In this document: piece by piece, positions 1 to 8,008 of the stretch
Layout of the letters: each line of letters begins with the position of its first letter
Numbering within the stretch: position 1 is the stretch's first letter
Source of the DNA: a candidate division KSB1 bacterium
GTDB taxonomy: Bacteria; Zhuqueibacterota; JdFR-76; DREG01
DNA: 54,610 nt
Direction: 5' to 3'
Assembly (NCBI GenBank): GCA_022566355.1
Contig: JADFJB010000013.1
Span: 1-54,610 of the forward strand
Program-made: the position numbers and the translations under genes
The notes under the pieces: model-generated
Database searches by the model: none
The model's input: the letters and a program-made list of their open reading frames with translations, nothing else
What the model was told of the DNA's origin: nothing

Positions 1-1
1 T

Positions 2-142
2 TTGGCTAAATTTCCAATCGACGGAAATGCCCTGGCGAATATATCTGAAAGGTTGCTCCTTCAATATAATCGGAATGATTTATTGAAGATTAAGTCAAAG
101 AAAGCTGAAGGTACAACCGTTGAAATATTTATACCATTGTAA
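2..142 (+). CDS. C-terminal end of a LytS/YehU-type sensor histidine kinase (cut by the window edge)
   Basis: The frame is open from base 2 to the TAA at 140-142 and gives the last 46 residues of a protein that starts before the window. They fit the end of the HATPase domain of LytS/YehU-type kinases: a G2-like box (GNALAN, where GxGLxN is usual), then an RLLLQY helix and a closing GTTVEIFIPL strand. In this family the kinase phosphorylates itself on His and hands the phosphate to a LytTR regulator. Such a regulator starts 72 bases downstream on the same strand, so the two are a likely pair. The box deviates from consensus, but with only the tail visible, activity cannot be judged. Confidence 0.75.
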   Translation: MAKFPIDGNALANISERLLLQYNRNDLLKIKSKKAEGTTVEIFIPL

Positions 143-157
143 ACGTAAATCACAAAG

Positions 158-181
158 TGCCCTGAGCGGAGTCGAAGGGCA
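158..181. repeat. REP-like hairpin
   Basis: Arms TGCCCT and AGGGCA enclose the 12-base loop gagcggagtcga. The sequence resembles a short palindrome found dispersed between genes in many bacterial genomes. It sits between the kinase stop and the regulator start, where it could tune read-through of the pair. Only this copy was seen in the window. Confidence 0.5.
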
Positions 182-214
182 AGGAACATGATGATTTTTA
201 AATGAAAGTCACCC

Positions 215-967
215 ATGATTCGCGCATTTATTGTTGAAGACGAACAACCTGCCCTGGAACGACTCAAGGATCTGATTGATGAAATTACAGATGTTGAAAT
301 TATCGGATCAAATCCATCGGGAAAAGAAGCCGTTCAACAAATCGATTCTCTAAAACCGGACCTGCTTTTTTTAGATATTCATCTAACCGATATCTCAGGT
401 ATTGATGTACTGCGTTTAATTTCGCATCAACCTGCTATTATATTTACTACAGCTTATAATCAATATGCAATTGAGGCATTCGAGCTGCGCGCCGTGGATT
501 ACCTTCTTAAGCCATTTTCAAAGGAACGCTTTGAAGAAGCTGTTGACAAAGTCCGTGAAAAACTTCAGCCGGATCAGGACATGACGTCGACCTTCAAACA
601 GTTGCTGCAAAGTTGGCAGCCAGGCAAAGATTACCTGACCAGAATCCCTTCGCGAATTGGCGATAAGATCTATATTCTACCGGACGATGAAATCGTGTAT
701 TTTAAGAGTGAAGATAAGGTCGTATTTGCTTACTTAGCAGATTCTGACTTTATCGTGAATTATACCTTGGAAGAGCTGCAAAATCGTTTGCACCCGGATA
801 AATTTTTCCGTATTCACCGCTCGACCATTGTGAACTTAAATTATGTAAAAACCATTGAAGCCTGGTTTGGCGGCGGTTATAAGATGAAGGTGAAAGACAA
901 AAGAAATACTGAATTGACCATCAGCAGGTCTGCCGGGAGACTATTGCGGGAGAAGTTGGGGTGGTGA
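215..967 (+). CDS. LytTR-family response regulator
   Basis: A 250-residue regulator with an N-terminal receiver domain (about 1-115) and a C-terminal LytTR DNA-binding domain (about 145-248). The receiver shows the acidic pair D9/E10, the phospho-acceptor D54 in LFLDIHL, a TTAY switch region and K99 in YLLKPF. The LytTR part carries the typical FFRIHRSTIVNLNYV segment and a late GGGYKMKVK strand. Phosphorylation by the kinase encoded just upstream would promote binding to direct-repeat operators; its targets cannot be read from the sequence. The ATG at 215 directly precedes the conserved first strand of the receiver, so the start is secure although no strong ribosome site is visible. Confidence 0.93.
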   Translation: MIRAFIVEDEQPALERLKDLIDEITDVEIIGSNPSGKEAVQQIDSLKPDLLFLDIHLTDISGIDVLRLISHQPAIIFTTAYNQYAIEAFELRAVDYLLKPFSKERFEEAVDKVREKLQPDQDMTSTFKQLLQSWQPGKDYLTRIPSRIGDKIYILPDDEIVYFKSEDKVVFAYLADSDFIVNYTLEELQNRLHPDKFFRIHRSTIVNLNYVKTIEAWFGGGYKMKVKDKRNTELTISRSAGRLLREKLGW

Positions 968-1022
968 GGATTGAGGATAAACGCAGGGGTCGCAGAGAAA
1001 CAATTTAATGTAATGAATATAT

Positions 1023-1046
1023 ATTCAATATCGTAAAATATTGAAT
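1023..1046. terminator. AT-rich hairpin between convergent genes
   Basis: Perfect 9-base arms (ATTCAATAT and ATATTGAAT) surround a 6-base loop between the regulator gene and the oppositely oriented toxin remnant, whose stop codon overlaps the last base of the hairpin. The position suits a bidirectional terminator, but the stem has almost no GC and no long T tract follows. Confidence 0.35.
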
Positions 1047-1401
1047 TAGGTAAGGTTGGATTTCCAAGTACTTTGGACTGAATCGCGCATTATTACTAAT
1101 AAATTTTCCCAGTCATTGTTTTTTATCTGATTCATCGCATACATAATTCTATCATGTATTTTGTCTTGATTGGGTTGTTTTAAACGAATTATGAGAATTC
1201 CCGAATGCGAATAGTTCCTATATTGAGAGAATCCTTTATCTGTTGTTATTAACATCATATCTTCAGTCTGTATCATTTGCCATAATTTATTGTCTGAATT
1301 ATCTTAATCAGGATTCCTTGAATATCTTTAACTGTATGACCTGAATCCCGTAATGCATTTGCAGTTTTAATTGGAATATTTTCATCAACGAGTATCTTCA
1401 T
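1046..1401 (-). pseudogene. DUF5615/PIN-like toxin, broken by a frameshift and a stop
   Basis: From the ATG at 1401 the frame reads MKILVDENIP...TANALRDSGHTVKDIQG, the start of the DUF5615 PIN-like family with its early acidic residue, then runs into unrelated residues and stops near 1273. The neighbouring frame continues the family sequence as NPD-stop-DNSDNKLWQMIQ and then LLITTDKGF-like residues to the stop at 1046. Joining them needs one extra base near 1317 and also crosses an in-frame TAA (GAT TAA GAT). Intact relatives are metal-dependent ribonuclease-like toxins of about 115 residues, paired with DUF433 antitoxins. The antitoxin gene sits directly upstream. Two independent lesions make a sequencing error a weaker explanation than real decay. 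Confidence 0.72.
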
Positions 1402-1403
1402 TT

Positions 1404-1634
1404 TTAACTGGCTAATGATTCAATCGGAGATATCTGCTCTTCAGCAAGAGATGCAGCATATTCTAAACATGCTAGAATATCTTCACGTTCAATTGTTGGG
1501 TAAGCTTCAAGTAAATCATCGATACTGTCGCCATTTGCAAGCATACTAACAATTTGATAGACAGGGATTCTGGTACCTTTTATACAGGCTTGACCATGAC
1601 AAATCTTAGGATTTATTGATATTCGTTCAAGCAT
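1404..1634 (-). CDS. DUF433-family antitoxin
   Basis: This 76-residue protein matches the DUF433 (COG2442) family along its whole length: an opening ISINPKICHGQACIKGTRI block, then a helix-turn-helix-like IVSMLANGDSIDDLLEAYP segment and an ILACLEYAA helix. Members are DNA-binding antitoxins that neutralise a DUF5615 PIN-like toxin and repress their own operon. A GAGGT ribosome site lies 9 bases before the ATG. Its stop is 2 bases from the toxin start, the usual arrangement for this pair. As the toxin reading frame is broken, the antitoxin may be a leftover that now protects only against related toxins or acts as a lone repressor. Confidence 0.85.
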   Translation of the reverse strand: MLERISINPKICHGQACIKGTRIPVYQIVSMLANGDSIDDLLEAYPTIEREDILACLEYAASLAEEQISPIESLAS

Positions 1635-1773
1635 TGTTAATACCTCGATATTTTTTTAATGAATTACTATAAAATTTAAGGTTCAAATGTAATCAATTTC
1701 AATTATAATTTTAATTATTCTCAATTAGTGTTGTTAATAAATAAATTTGCAGCGATAAGAACTCTCGAAAAAG

Positions 1774-1855
1774 CTTAACCCCTTCACCTCTCTGACTGCG
1801 GGGTTCGAAAAAACTCACCGGCGGCGGTTTGCCATCCGAGGGAGAGGGGGTTAGG
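1774..1855. repeat. Imperfect palindromic intergenic repeat
   Basis: A left arm TTAACCCCTTCACCTCTCT and a right arm GGGAGAGGGGGTTAGG can pair around a GC-rich centre (ccggcggcggtt). It is much richer in GC than its surroundings and lies between two - strand genes. It looks like a dispersed palindromic repeat; a transcription stop for the upstream gene is also possible. Confidence 0.45.
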
Positions 1856-1863
1856 TTTGTGGG

Positions 1864-2328
1864 TTAATCTTGTAGTTCGGGCATATACTTACAAAATAAA
1901 TTCCAATTATTTTCCCAGTTAGGATTCAATCTATTCAAAGCGAATCTGCGTTCCCAGTTTGAAGTATCGTGGGCTGGATGTTCAATACAAGCTCTTCCAA
2001 CATCTTTTTTTGTTGCAATCCAGTAACGTGGACTTTGATTTTTTGAAGGAGACCCCAACCATACAAAAACGACATATTGGTTATTACCAGAATCAACCCA
2101 AGACTCGTTATTTTCTCTTAATATGAAAGATTTTGACCTATCAGGATGACAAGCTTTCACTTGAATATATCCAAGCAATTTTCCATCTTTTTTCCCAATG
2201 AGAATATCATCATCAGAAAAATTTTCTGGCAATAATGAATTGGGAATTCCACGTTTGGATAGTTCTGCTGCAACATAAAGTTCTCCAGCGTGACCACCTA
2301 ATTTTTTAATCCATTGAGGTGTTCTCAT
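1864..2328 (-). CDS. Uncharacterised protein with a PD-(D/E)xK nuclease-like N-terminal half
   Basis: A 154-residue soluble protein with no family I can name firmly. The first 60 residues carry the signature order of the PD-(D/E)xK fold: a helix GELYVAAELSKRGI with a conserved-looking Glu, then FSDDDILIG with acidic residues, then LLGYIQVKA with the Q-x-K end of the motif. This resembles restriction-endonuclease-like and DUF4365-type domains. The second half is rich in Trp and aromatic residues (VVFVWLGS, RYWIATKKDV), as in proteins of this group where a strand follows the active site. It lies in the accessory stretch next to a toxin-antitoxin remnant, which suits a defence or mobile origin, but no partner gene is present. 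The nuclease call is inference. Confidence 0.55.
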   Translation of the reverse strand: MRTPQWIKKLGGHAGELYVAAELSKRGIPNSLLPENFSDDDILIGKKDGKLLGYIQVKACHPDRSKSFILRENNESWVDSGNNQYVVFVWLGSPSKNQSPRYWIATKKDVGRACIEHPAHDTSNWERRFALNRLNPNWENNWNLFCKYMPELQD

Positions 2329-2418
2329 TTGTTAAAACCCATTATTATTGAACCGCAACGTAACGGTTGACCTGTCGACACAGCTTTTTTTGAGTCCGCA
2401 CCAGTGATTGGTTGGGGC

Positions 2419-2862
2419 TTATAAAATCTCTGTATTAACCATTATTTCAATTACTTGATGAGTCTTTTTTTCTTTATAAATAAGCCAAGCGTCTTTAAAA
2501 GTAGTATTGTCAGTTGTAGAAATATCAGGCCCTCTGAATAGGACGAGGTTAATTCCATCTTTCATGACGCTGCTTTTGAATAGGATCTCTCCGAATATGC
2601 TCTCATCTTCTAATAAAATATCAGCAATGTCTTTGGTTGGCAGTAAATATCCACCTTCAGAAGAGGCGTAGCCAACTTGATTTGCCGCATCTTCATAGTG
2701 TCTTTCAATACCTTCCATAATAAAATTACCTACGTCAACGACATCACAAAAATTAACATTATTGCTGTTGCAATAATCACAATCGCCTATGATTTTCTCG
2801 GAATCAATAAAATTTATTATTTCGATTTCTGAGAAACAATTTGTGCAACATTTATTACCCAT
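2419..2862 (-). CDS. Orphan zinc-ribbon protein resembling the HEPN/RES N-terminal domain
   Basis: A 147-residue protein beginning with two cysteine pairs (CCTNC at 5-9 and CDYC at 28-31), which would bind zinc. A region rich in acidic and aromatic residues follows (FIMEGIERHYEDAA, GGYLLPTKDIADILLEDES). This layout resembles the N-terminal domain found before RES-type toxin domains. Here the chain stops before any RES domain (no conserved RES Arg-Glu-Ser residues), so it is either a stand-alone version or a truncated gene. Downstream bases 2340-2410 give no continuation. There is no clear ribosome site. The family link is moderate; the toxin-system link is inference from context. Confidence 0.45.
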   Translation of the reverse strand: MGNKCCTNCFSEIEIINFIDSEKIIGDCDYCNSNNVNFCDVVDVGNFIMEGIERHYEDAANQVGYASSEGGYLLPTKDIADILLEDESIFGEILFKSSVMKDGINLVLFRGPDISTTDNTTFKDAWLIYKEKKTHQVIEIMVNTEIL

Positions 2863-3110
2863 GATCTATTTTTTAGCCCAACTACGTTTATAAAACTACA
2901 ATAATTAACTATATCTGAAAAAATCATTTGGATTCAATCCCGTTAGTATGCTAAAAATCCATTCCCGTCAAAGAGTAGAAATTCGAAATCCGAATCTCTA
3001 AATTCTAAATTCCAATATTTAAAAATATTTTGATATTTTGTCTTAAAGACTCAATAGTTCATGGTTTTGCAAAAATAAAATATTTTTACTGGTTTTTTCT
3101 GATTTCTTTC

Positions 3111-3139
3111 TTGACAATTCATTTTTGAAAACGTAATTT
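3111..3139 (+). promoter_or_regulatory. Candidate promoter for the racemase-peptidase genes
   Basis: TTGACA at 3111-3116 and TAATTT at 3134-3139 are separated by 17 bases, a sigma-70-like spacing, and lie about 55 bases before the racemase ATG. The rest of the 330-base gap (2863-3191) is AT-rich with short A/T runs, and no gene was seen in it. Confidence 0.4.
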
Positions 3140-3191
3140 GTTGCGTCACCACTAGTTCTACCATACACAAACCTGGGCTTAAATTTTAGAA

Positions 3192-3959
3192 ATGAATAAC
3201 GTTATTGGCATTGTTGGAGGAGTTGGACCTTACGCCGGAATTGATCTGGCCACAAAAATATTCGATCAGACAATTGCGGAAACAGACCAGGAGCATTTGC
3301 CAGTCGCACTGCTATCCTTTTCCGGAAAAATTGCCGAAAGATCCTCTTTTGTTTTGGGGGAATCAGATATCAACCCGGGATATGGAATTTCCGACGTAAT
3401 ATCGGAGTTAGAAAAAATTGGCTCCAGCGTTGTCGGAATCCCTTGCAATACAGCTCATGCTCCAAAAATTTTTAATGTTATCCTGGATGGGCTTAAGCGA
3501 AAGAATAGTAAAGTGCAAATCGTCCATATGATTGATGAAGTTGCCAGGTTTATACAAGAAGAGTATCCTGAAATTAATCAGGTCGGAGTTCTGTCAACTT
3601 TGGGAACCCGTGAATCCGGGATTTATGATGATTGTCTGGCACAAAATGGATTGAATATTGTGCCACCGGATGAAATGACATTGGAAAAAATTCATGACGC
3701 TATTTACAGCATCAAAGCCAAATCAAATCCTGTGGATGAATCCACTCGACAAAAACTTTCTGAATCAATTGATTTTTTAAGCGCAAAAGGGGCGGAAGCT
3801 GTAATTTTAGGGTGTACGGAATTGCCTTTGGCTTATGATTGTACCGACAAACATTTAGTGATTATTGATCCTGCTATGGTACTGGCCAGAGCCTTGATCC
3901 GGGAGTTTGATCCTGCCAAATTAAAAATGTTGAAAGTAAATCAATTAATAACCCAATAA
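3192..3959 (+). CDS. Aspartate/glutamate racemase family protein
   Basis: A 255-residue member of the cofactor-independent Asp/Glu racemase family. These enzymes invert an amino acid alpha carbon using two cysteines as acid and base. Both are visible: C85 in GIPCNTAH and C208 in ILGCTELPL, each in its conserved setting. The protein opens with the family glycine loop IGIVGGVGPYAG. The PCNTAH motif and the length fit aspartate racemase or related broad-range enzymes better than MurI glutamate racemase, but substrate cannot be settled. Its stop is 15 bases before the ATG of the peptidase gene, so the two are probably co-transcribed. Confidence 0.88.
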   Translation: MNNVIGIVGGVGPYAGIDLATKIFDQTIAETDQEHLPVALLSFSGKIAERSSFVLGESDINPGYGISDVISELEKIGSSVVGIPCNTAHAPKIFNVILDGLKRKNSKVQIVHMIDEVARFIQEEYPEINQVGVLSTLGTRESGIYDDCLAQNGLNIVPPDEMTLEKIHDAIYSIKAKSNPVDESTRQKLSESIDFLSAKGAEAVILGCTELPLAYDCTDKHLVIIDPAMVLARALIREFDPAKLKMLKVNQLITQ

Positions 3960-3974
3960 GTGGAGGTAACAAAA

Positions 3975-6443
3975 ATGAGTTATTTAAATTATAGACTGGG
4001 CCAATCAAAAATAAAATACGTGGTTTGTATTGTATCCGTTTTATGCATCTCAGTTGGATTGTTGTCAGGACAAGAATACCGAATGCCACCCAAAGCTATA
4101 GCAGATTTGGTGGATGCTCCACCGACCCCCGGAGTCAGTATTTCACCAAATGGCGACTGGATGCTTTTGATGGAGCGGTATAATTTACCATCTATTGCTG
4201 AATTGGCTCAGCCTGAATTACGGATTGCCGGTTTGCGTATCAATCCTCGAAATAATGGTCCCAGTCGATCAAGACCAACAGTAAAATTAACTTTCAAAAA
4301 TATAAATTCTCTGGATGAAATTGAGGTTAATGGGCTGCCGGATGAGGCACGTATCAATAGTATTCGCTGGTCACCGGACAGCAAACACATTGCCTTTACA
4401 ATATCGAAAGAAAAAAATATTGAATTATGGGTAGCCGAAACTGCTTCCGGCAAAGCAAGGCGGTTGATTAAGCATTCATTGAACGCTGCTTATGGAGCCC
4501 CGCTTTATTGGTTATCGGATAGTAAAACAATTGTTTGTAAAGTAGTAGATAAAAACAGGGGCGCTCCAATCCCGGTTCCTACTGTTCCCGGAGGACCTAT
4601 TACGCATGAGAATATTGGTAAAACGGCGCCAGCCAGGACTTACCAGGATCTATTAAAAAACCAGTATGATAAGGAATTGTTTGAATACTATTTGTCAGCA
4701 AAAATTGTATTGGTTTCGTTGCAAGGCAAAGTTAATGAACTACCGCCTAAGGGATTAATTAGCCGGGTGCAACCATCACCGGATGGCAAATATTTATTGG
4801 TAGAAAAAATACATCGACCCTTTTCTTACCTTGTACCTGTCTATCGATTCCCCAGGCGGGTTGAAATCCTGGACCTGGATGGCAAGTTGATTCACCAGGT
4901 TGTCGATCTTCCCCTTGCCGAGGAAGTACCTATTGGCAGGGGATCGGTCACTACAGGACCGCGCTCAATTAATTGGCGAGCGGATGCTTCGGCAATGCTT
5001 TATTGGGTGGAAGCCCAGGATGGTGGAAATGCAAAGGCAAAAGCGGATATCCGGGATAAGGTGTTTACATTGAATGCGCCCTTTAAAGATAAACCCGAAC
5101 ATCTCATTTCGTTACAGTTCAGGTATAGAGGAATTTATTGGGGGTCAGATGATATCGCCCTGGCTTCCGAAAGATGGCCGCGGAGCAGATTAGCGCGGAC
5201 ATGGCTGGTAAAACCCGGCTTCCGAAATGATGAGCCCGATTTGATATTTGATTATTCTTATGAGGATCGTTATAGCAACCCGGGAAATCCGTTAACCACA
5301 ACAAGCAAATGGGGAACGTCGGTTCTTCAAACAACTAAAGATAATAAATCTATTTTTCTGAGTGGAACAGGTGCTTCTCCTGAAGGGGACCGTCCCTTCC
5401 TGGATAGAATGAATTTAAAATCGAAGGGAAAACAACGGTTGTGGCGTTCAAAAGCTCCATATTATGAGAGGGTTGAGAAGATATTAGATGTGAATAATCT
5501 TATGCTACTCACTCGCCGGGAATCCAAAACCAATCCACCAAACTACTTTCTCCGTAATTTAAAAAATGATAAAATTCAACAAATTACCGAATTTCCCCAT
5601 CCAGCCCCTCAATTGATTGATATTCAAAAAGAATTGATTACCTACGAACGCAAAGATGGAGTGCAATTATCAGGTACATTGTATTTGCCTGCAGGATATA
5701 AATTAAGTGATGGTCCTTTACCCATGCTGATGTGGGCCTATCCTCGGGAATTTAAAAGCGCTGCTGCAGCGAGCCAGGTTACCGGTTCACCATACCAGTT
5801 TGTGCGCATATCCAGTAGTTCGCCGTTGTTGTTTCTTACCCAGGGATTTGCTGTTCTCGACGGGCCGGGTATGCCGATTGTAGGAGAGGGAGATAAAGAG
5901 CCAAATGATACATTTGTTGAACAATTGGTAAGCAGTGCGGAAGCTGCAATTGAAGAAGTTGTGCGCCGGGGAGTCGGTGATAGAGATCGGATGGCTATCA
6001 GCGGCCACTCATATGGTGCATTTATGACTGCGAATTTATTGGCTCATTCTGATCTGTTTAGAGCAGGCATAGCCAGAAGCGGTGCATACAATCGAACGTT
6101 TACGCCTTTTGGTTTCCAAAATGAAGAGAGGACATTCTGGCAAGCACCTGACGTATATTTTAAAATGTCACCTTTTATGCATGCGGACAAAGTCAATGAA
6201 CCGATTCTGTTGATTCACGGCGTTGCGGATAATAATTCAGGGACATTTCCGATTCAAAGTATACGCTACTATAATGCACTTAAAGGCCATGGAGCCACAG
6301 CCAGGTTGGTAATGCTTCCCCATGAGAGTCACGGATATCGGGCCAGGGAATCAGTCATGCATACTCTATGGGAAATGTCTCAATGGCTGGACAAATATGT
6401 AAAGAATGCGGCTCCACGTAAAACGACTCTCGGAAGCAGGTAG
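3975..6443 (+). CDS. S9 family serine peptidase (prolyl oligopeptidase type, S9D/glutamyl endopeptidase-like), exported
   Basis: An 822-residue protein starting at the ATG at 3975, set by a GGAGG site 8 bases upstream; an in-frame GTG at 3960 overlaps that site and is rejected. It has a signal peptide (about 1-35), a beta-propeller region with WSPDSKHIAF-type repeats, and a C-terminal alpha/beta hydrolase domain. The catalytic triad is visible: S679 in GHSYGAF, D752 in GVADNNS and H786 in LPHESHGY. The opening MPPKAIADLVDAPPTPGVSISP block is typical of the S9D group, which cleaves peptides after acidic residues. It likely degrades peptides in the periplasm or outside the cell. It follows the racemase gene closely. 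Confidence 0.92.
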   Translation: MSYLNYRLGQSKIKYVVCIVSVLCISVGLLSGQEYRMPPKAIADLVDAPPTPGVSISPNGDWMLLMERYNLPSIAELAQPELRIAGLRINPRNNGPSRSRPTVKLTFKNINSLDEIEVNGLPDEARINSIRWSPDSKHIAFTISKEKNIELWVAETASGKARRLIKHSLNAAYGAPLYWLSDSKTIVCKVVDKNRGAPIPVPTVPGGPITHENIGKTAPARTYQDLLKNQYDKELFEYYLSAKIVLVSLQGKVNELPPKGLISRVQPSPDGKYLLVEKIHRPFSYLVPVYRFPRRVEILDLDGKLIHQVVDLPLAEEVPIGRGSVTTGPRSINWRADASAMLYWVEAQDGGNAKAKADIRDKVFTLNAPFKDKPEHLISLQFRYRGIYWGSDDIALASERWPRSRLARTWLVKPGFRNDEPDLIFDYSYEDRYSNPGNPLTTTSKWGTSVLQTTKDNKSIFLSGTGASPEGDRPFLDRMNLKSKGKQRLWRSKAPYYERVEKILDVNNLMLLTRRESKTNPPNYFLRNLKNDKIQQITEFPHPAPQLIDIQKELITYERKDGVQLSGTLYLPAGYKLSDGPLPMLMWAYPREFKSAAAASQVTGSPYQFVRISSSSPLLFLTQGFAVLDGPGMPIVGEGDKEPNDTFVEQLVSSAEAAIEEVVRRGVGDRDRMAISGHSYGAFMTANLLAHSDLFRAGIARSGAYNRTFTPFGFQNEERTFWQAPDVYFKMSPFMHADKVNEPILLIHGVADNNSGTFPIQSIRYYNALKGHGATARLVMLPHESHGYRARESVMHTLWEMSQWLDKYVKNAAPRKTTLGSR

Positions 6444-6548
6444 TTAACTTTATATAACTCCTTTGATGGCAATTGCCTGATTAGAAAGAATCTAAATCAA
6501 AGTGGTATTGATAATCTAGTTTTCCGTTATTAATGAAAATTATCCTTC

Positions 6549-7322
6549 ATGGAATATCTCTTAATCTGCTTAGTTGCACTTATTGCATCGGGTTTAACTT
6601 TTTTATCTGGATTTGGATTAGGTACCATATTACTTCCCGCGTTTGCTTTATTTTTTCCAATCGATATGGCAATTGCAATGACTGCCCTGGTCCACTTTAT
6701 CAATAACTTGTTTAAAATGGGCCTGGTTGGAAAATTTATTGATAAGTCAGTAGCGTTAAAATTTGGATTACCTGCATTTTTCACCAGTTTTTTAGGTGCA
6801 ACAATATTGGTCTGGCTAACAGGATTACAACCGGTTCTTACTTATACTGCCCTGGGTGCTGAACATCAAATTATGCCTATAAAATTAGTGGTCGCTATTT
6901 TGATGTTGGTATTTGGCTTTTTGGAAATTTTACCCAGGTTTTCCGCTATATCTTTTCAGCCAAAATTCCTTTTTCTAGGGGGAGCATTAAGTGGATTTTT
7001 TGGCGGCATATCCGGTCACCAGGGCGCATTGAGAAGCGCTTTCCTTGTTAAATTAGGTCTATCTAAAGAAGCATTTATTGCCACTGGCGTCTTAATTGCT
7101 TGTTTTGTAGACATCACCAGGATTTTTGTTTATAGCTCTCACTATACATTGGATATTATCAGAGGCCATTTCTTTTTATTACTAGCTGCAGTGCTATCAG
7201 CTTTTTTGGGTGCAACAATCGGTAATAGGCTTCTGAAAAAAATAACGATGAGGGGAATTCAATATATAGTATCAATTTTCTTGATTTTTATAGCAGTAAT
7301 ACTGGGTTTGGGAATTATTTAG
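6549..7322 (+). CDS. TSUP (TauE/SafE) family membrane transporter
   Basis: A 257-residue, very hydrophobic protein with about eight membrane segments in two similar halves, as in the TSUP family (formerly DUF81). Both halves carry the small-residue-rich first segments (SGLTFLSGFGLGTILLPAF and LGGALSGFFGGISGHQGALR). Family members export sulfite, sulfoacetate or other organosulfur anions; the substrate here is unknown. No clear ribosome site precedes the ATG at 6549. It lies 105 bases after the S9 peptidase gene and 34 before the glycosylase gene, on the same strand. Confidence 0.85.
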   Translation: MEYLLICLVALIASGLTFLSGFGLGTILLPAFALFFPIDMAIAMTALVHFINNLFKMGLVGKFIDKSVALKFGLPAFFTSFLGATILVWLTGLQPVLTYTALGAEHQIMPIKLVVAILMLVFGFLEILPRFSAISFQPKFLFLGGALSGFFGGISGHQGALRSAFLVKLGLSKEAFIATGVLIACFVDITRIFVYSSHYTLDIIRGHFFLLLAAVLSAFLGATIGNRLLKKITMRGIQYIVSIFLIFIAVILGLGII

Positions 7323-7356
7323 AAAAGAAAAATAAAATCGAACGAATACTACGGTA

Positions 7357-7938
7357 ATGAAAAATCGGTGTGAGTGGGTTTCTTCGGATCCTTTGTATAT
7401 CGATTATCATGATAGTGAGTGGGGTGTCCCTGTTTATGATGATCAAAAGCTTTTTGAAGCGGTGATCCTGGACGGTTTTCAAGCTGGATTGAGCTGGTTA
7501 ACCATTTTAAGAAAGCGTGAAAACTTTAGAAAAGCATTCGATGATTTTGATGCGACTTTAATAACCAATTATGATCAAAAAAAAATCAATGAATTATTAA
7601 ATGATGCTGGAATTATCCGGAATAAATTGAAGGTTCGTGCAGCCGTGACCAACGCCCAAGCTTATTTAGAAATCCAAAAGGAATTCGGAAGTTTTGAAAA
7701 GTATATTTGGCAATTTACAGACCATAAAATGAAAATAAATCATTGGCAAAGCTTAAAAGAAATTCCGGCCAAAACCGCAGAATCAGATGAAATGAGTAAA
7801 GATATGAAGAAAAGAGGTTTTAAGTTTGTCGGATCCACAATTTGTTACGCCTTTATGCAGGCAGTGGGAATGGTCAATGATCATACGACTGATTGCTTTC
7901 GATATGATGAAGTAATAAAATTAATTAAACCAGGTTAG
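7357..7938 (+). CDS. tag: DNA-3-methyladenine glycosylase I
   Basis: A 193-residue enzyme of base excision repair that removes 3-methyladenine from alkylated DNA. The family zinc site is complete: C5, H18, H176 and C180, at positions one higher than in the Escherichia coli enzyme. The motifs DPLYIDYHDSEWG, GFQAGLSW and KKRGFKFVG are all present. One notable change is D39 at the position of E. coli E38, the acidic residue that recognises the methylated base; charge is kept but the side chain is shorter. Length matches the family. The gene stands alone among unrelated neighbours. Confidence 0.95.
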   Translation: MKNRCEWVSSDPLYIDYHDSEWGVPVYDDQKLFEAVILDGFQAGLSWLTILRKRENFRKAFDDFDATLITNYDQKKINELLNDAGIIRNKLKVRAAVTNAQAYLEIQKEFGSFEKYIWQFTDHKMKINHWQSLKEIPAKTAESDEMSKDMKKRGFKFVGSTICYAFMQAVGMVNDHTTDCFRYDEVIKLIKPG

Positions 7939-8008
7939 GTGTTTTGCATTTGTGGACTATGAATTATTCAGAATATTTTGCAAACAAAAAAAAGGAGAGG
8001 AATTACAG

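Noticed and set aside
2339-2425. GC-rich spacer that could be an integron attC site
   Set aside because: It contains imperfect AACC/GGTT pairing, but neither the RYYYAAC nor the GTTRRRY box is found at the right spacing, and no integrase is present.
3960-3975. GTG at 3960 as the start of the S9 peptidase
   Set aside because: It overlaps the GGAGG ribosome site that serves the ATG at 3975, and the added residues precede the signal peptide.
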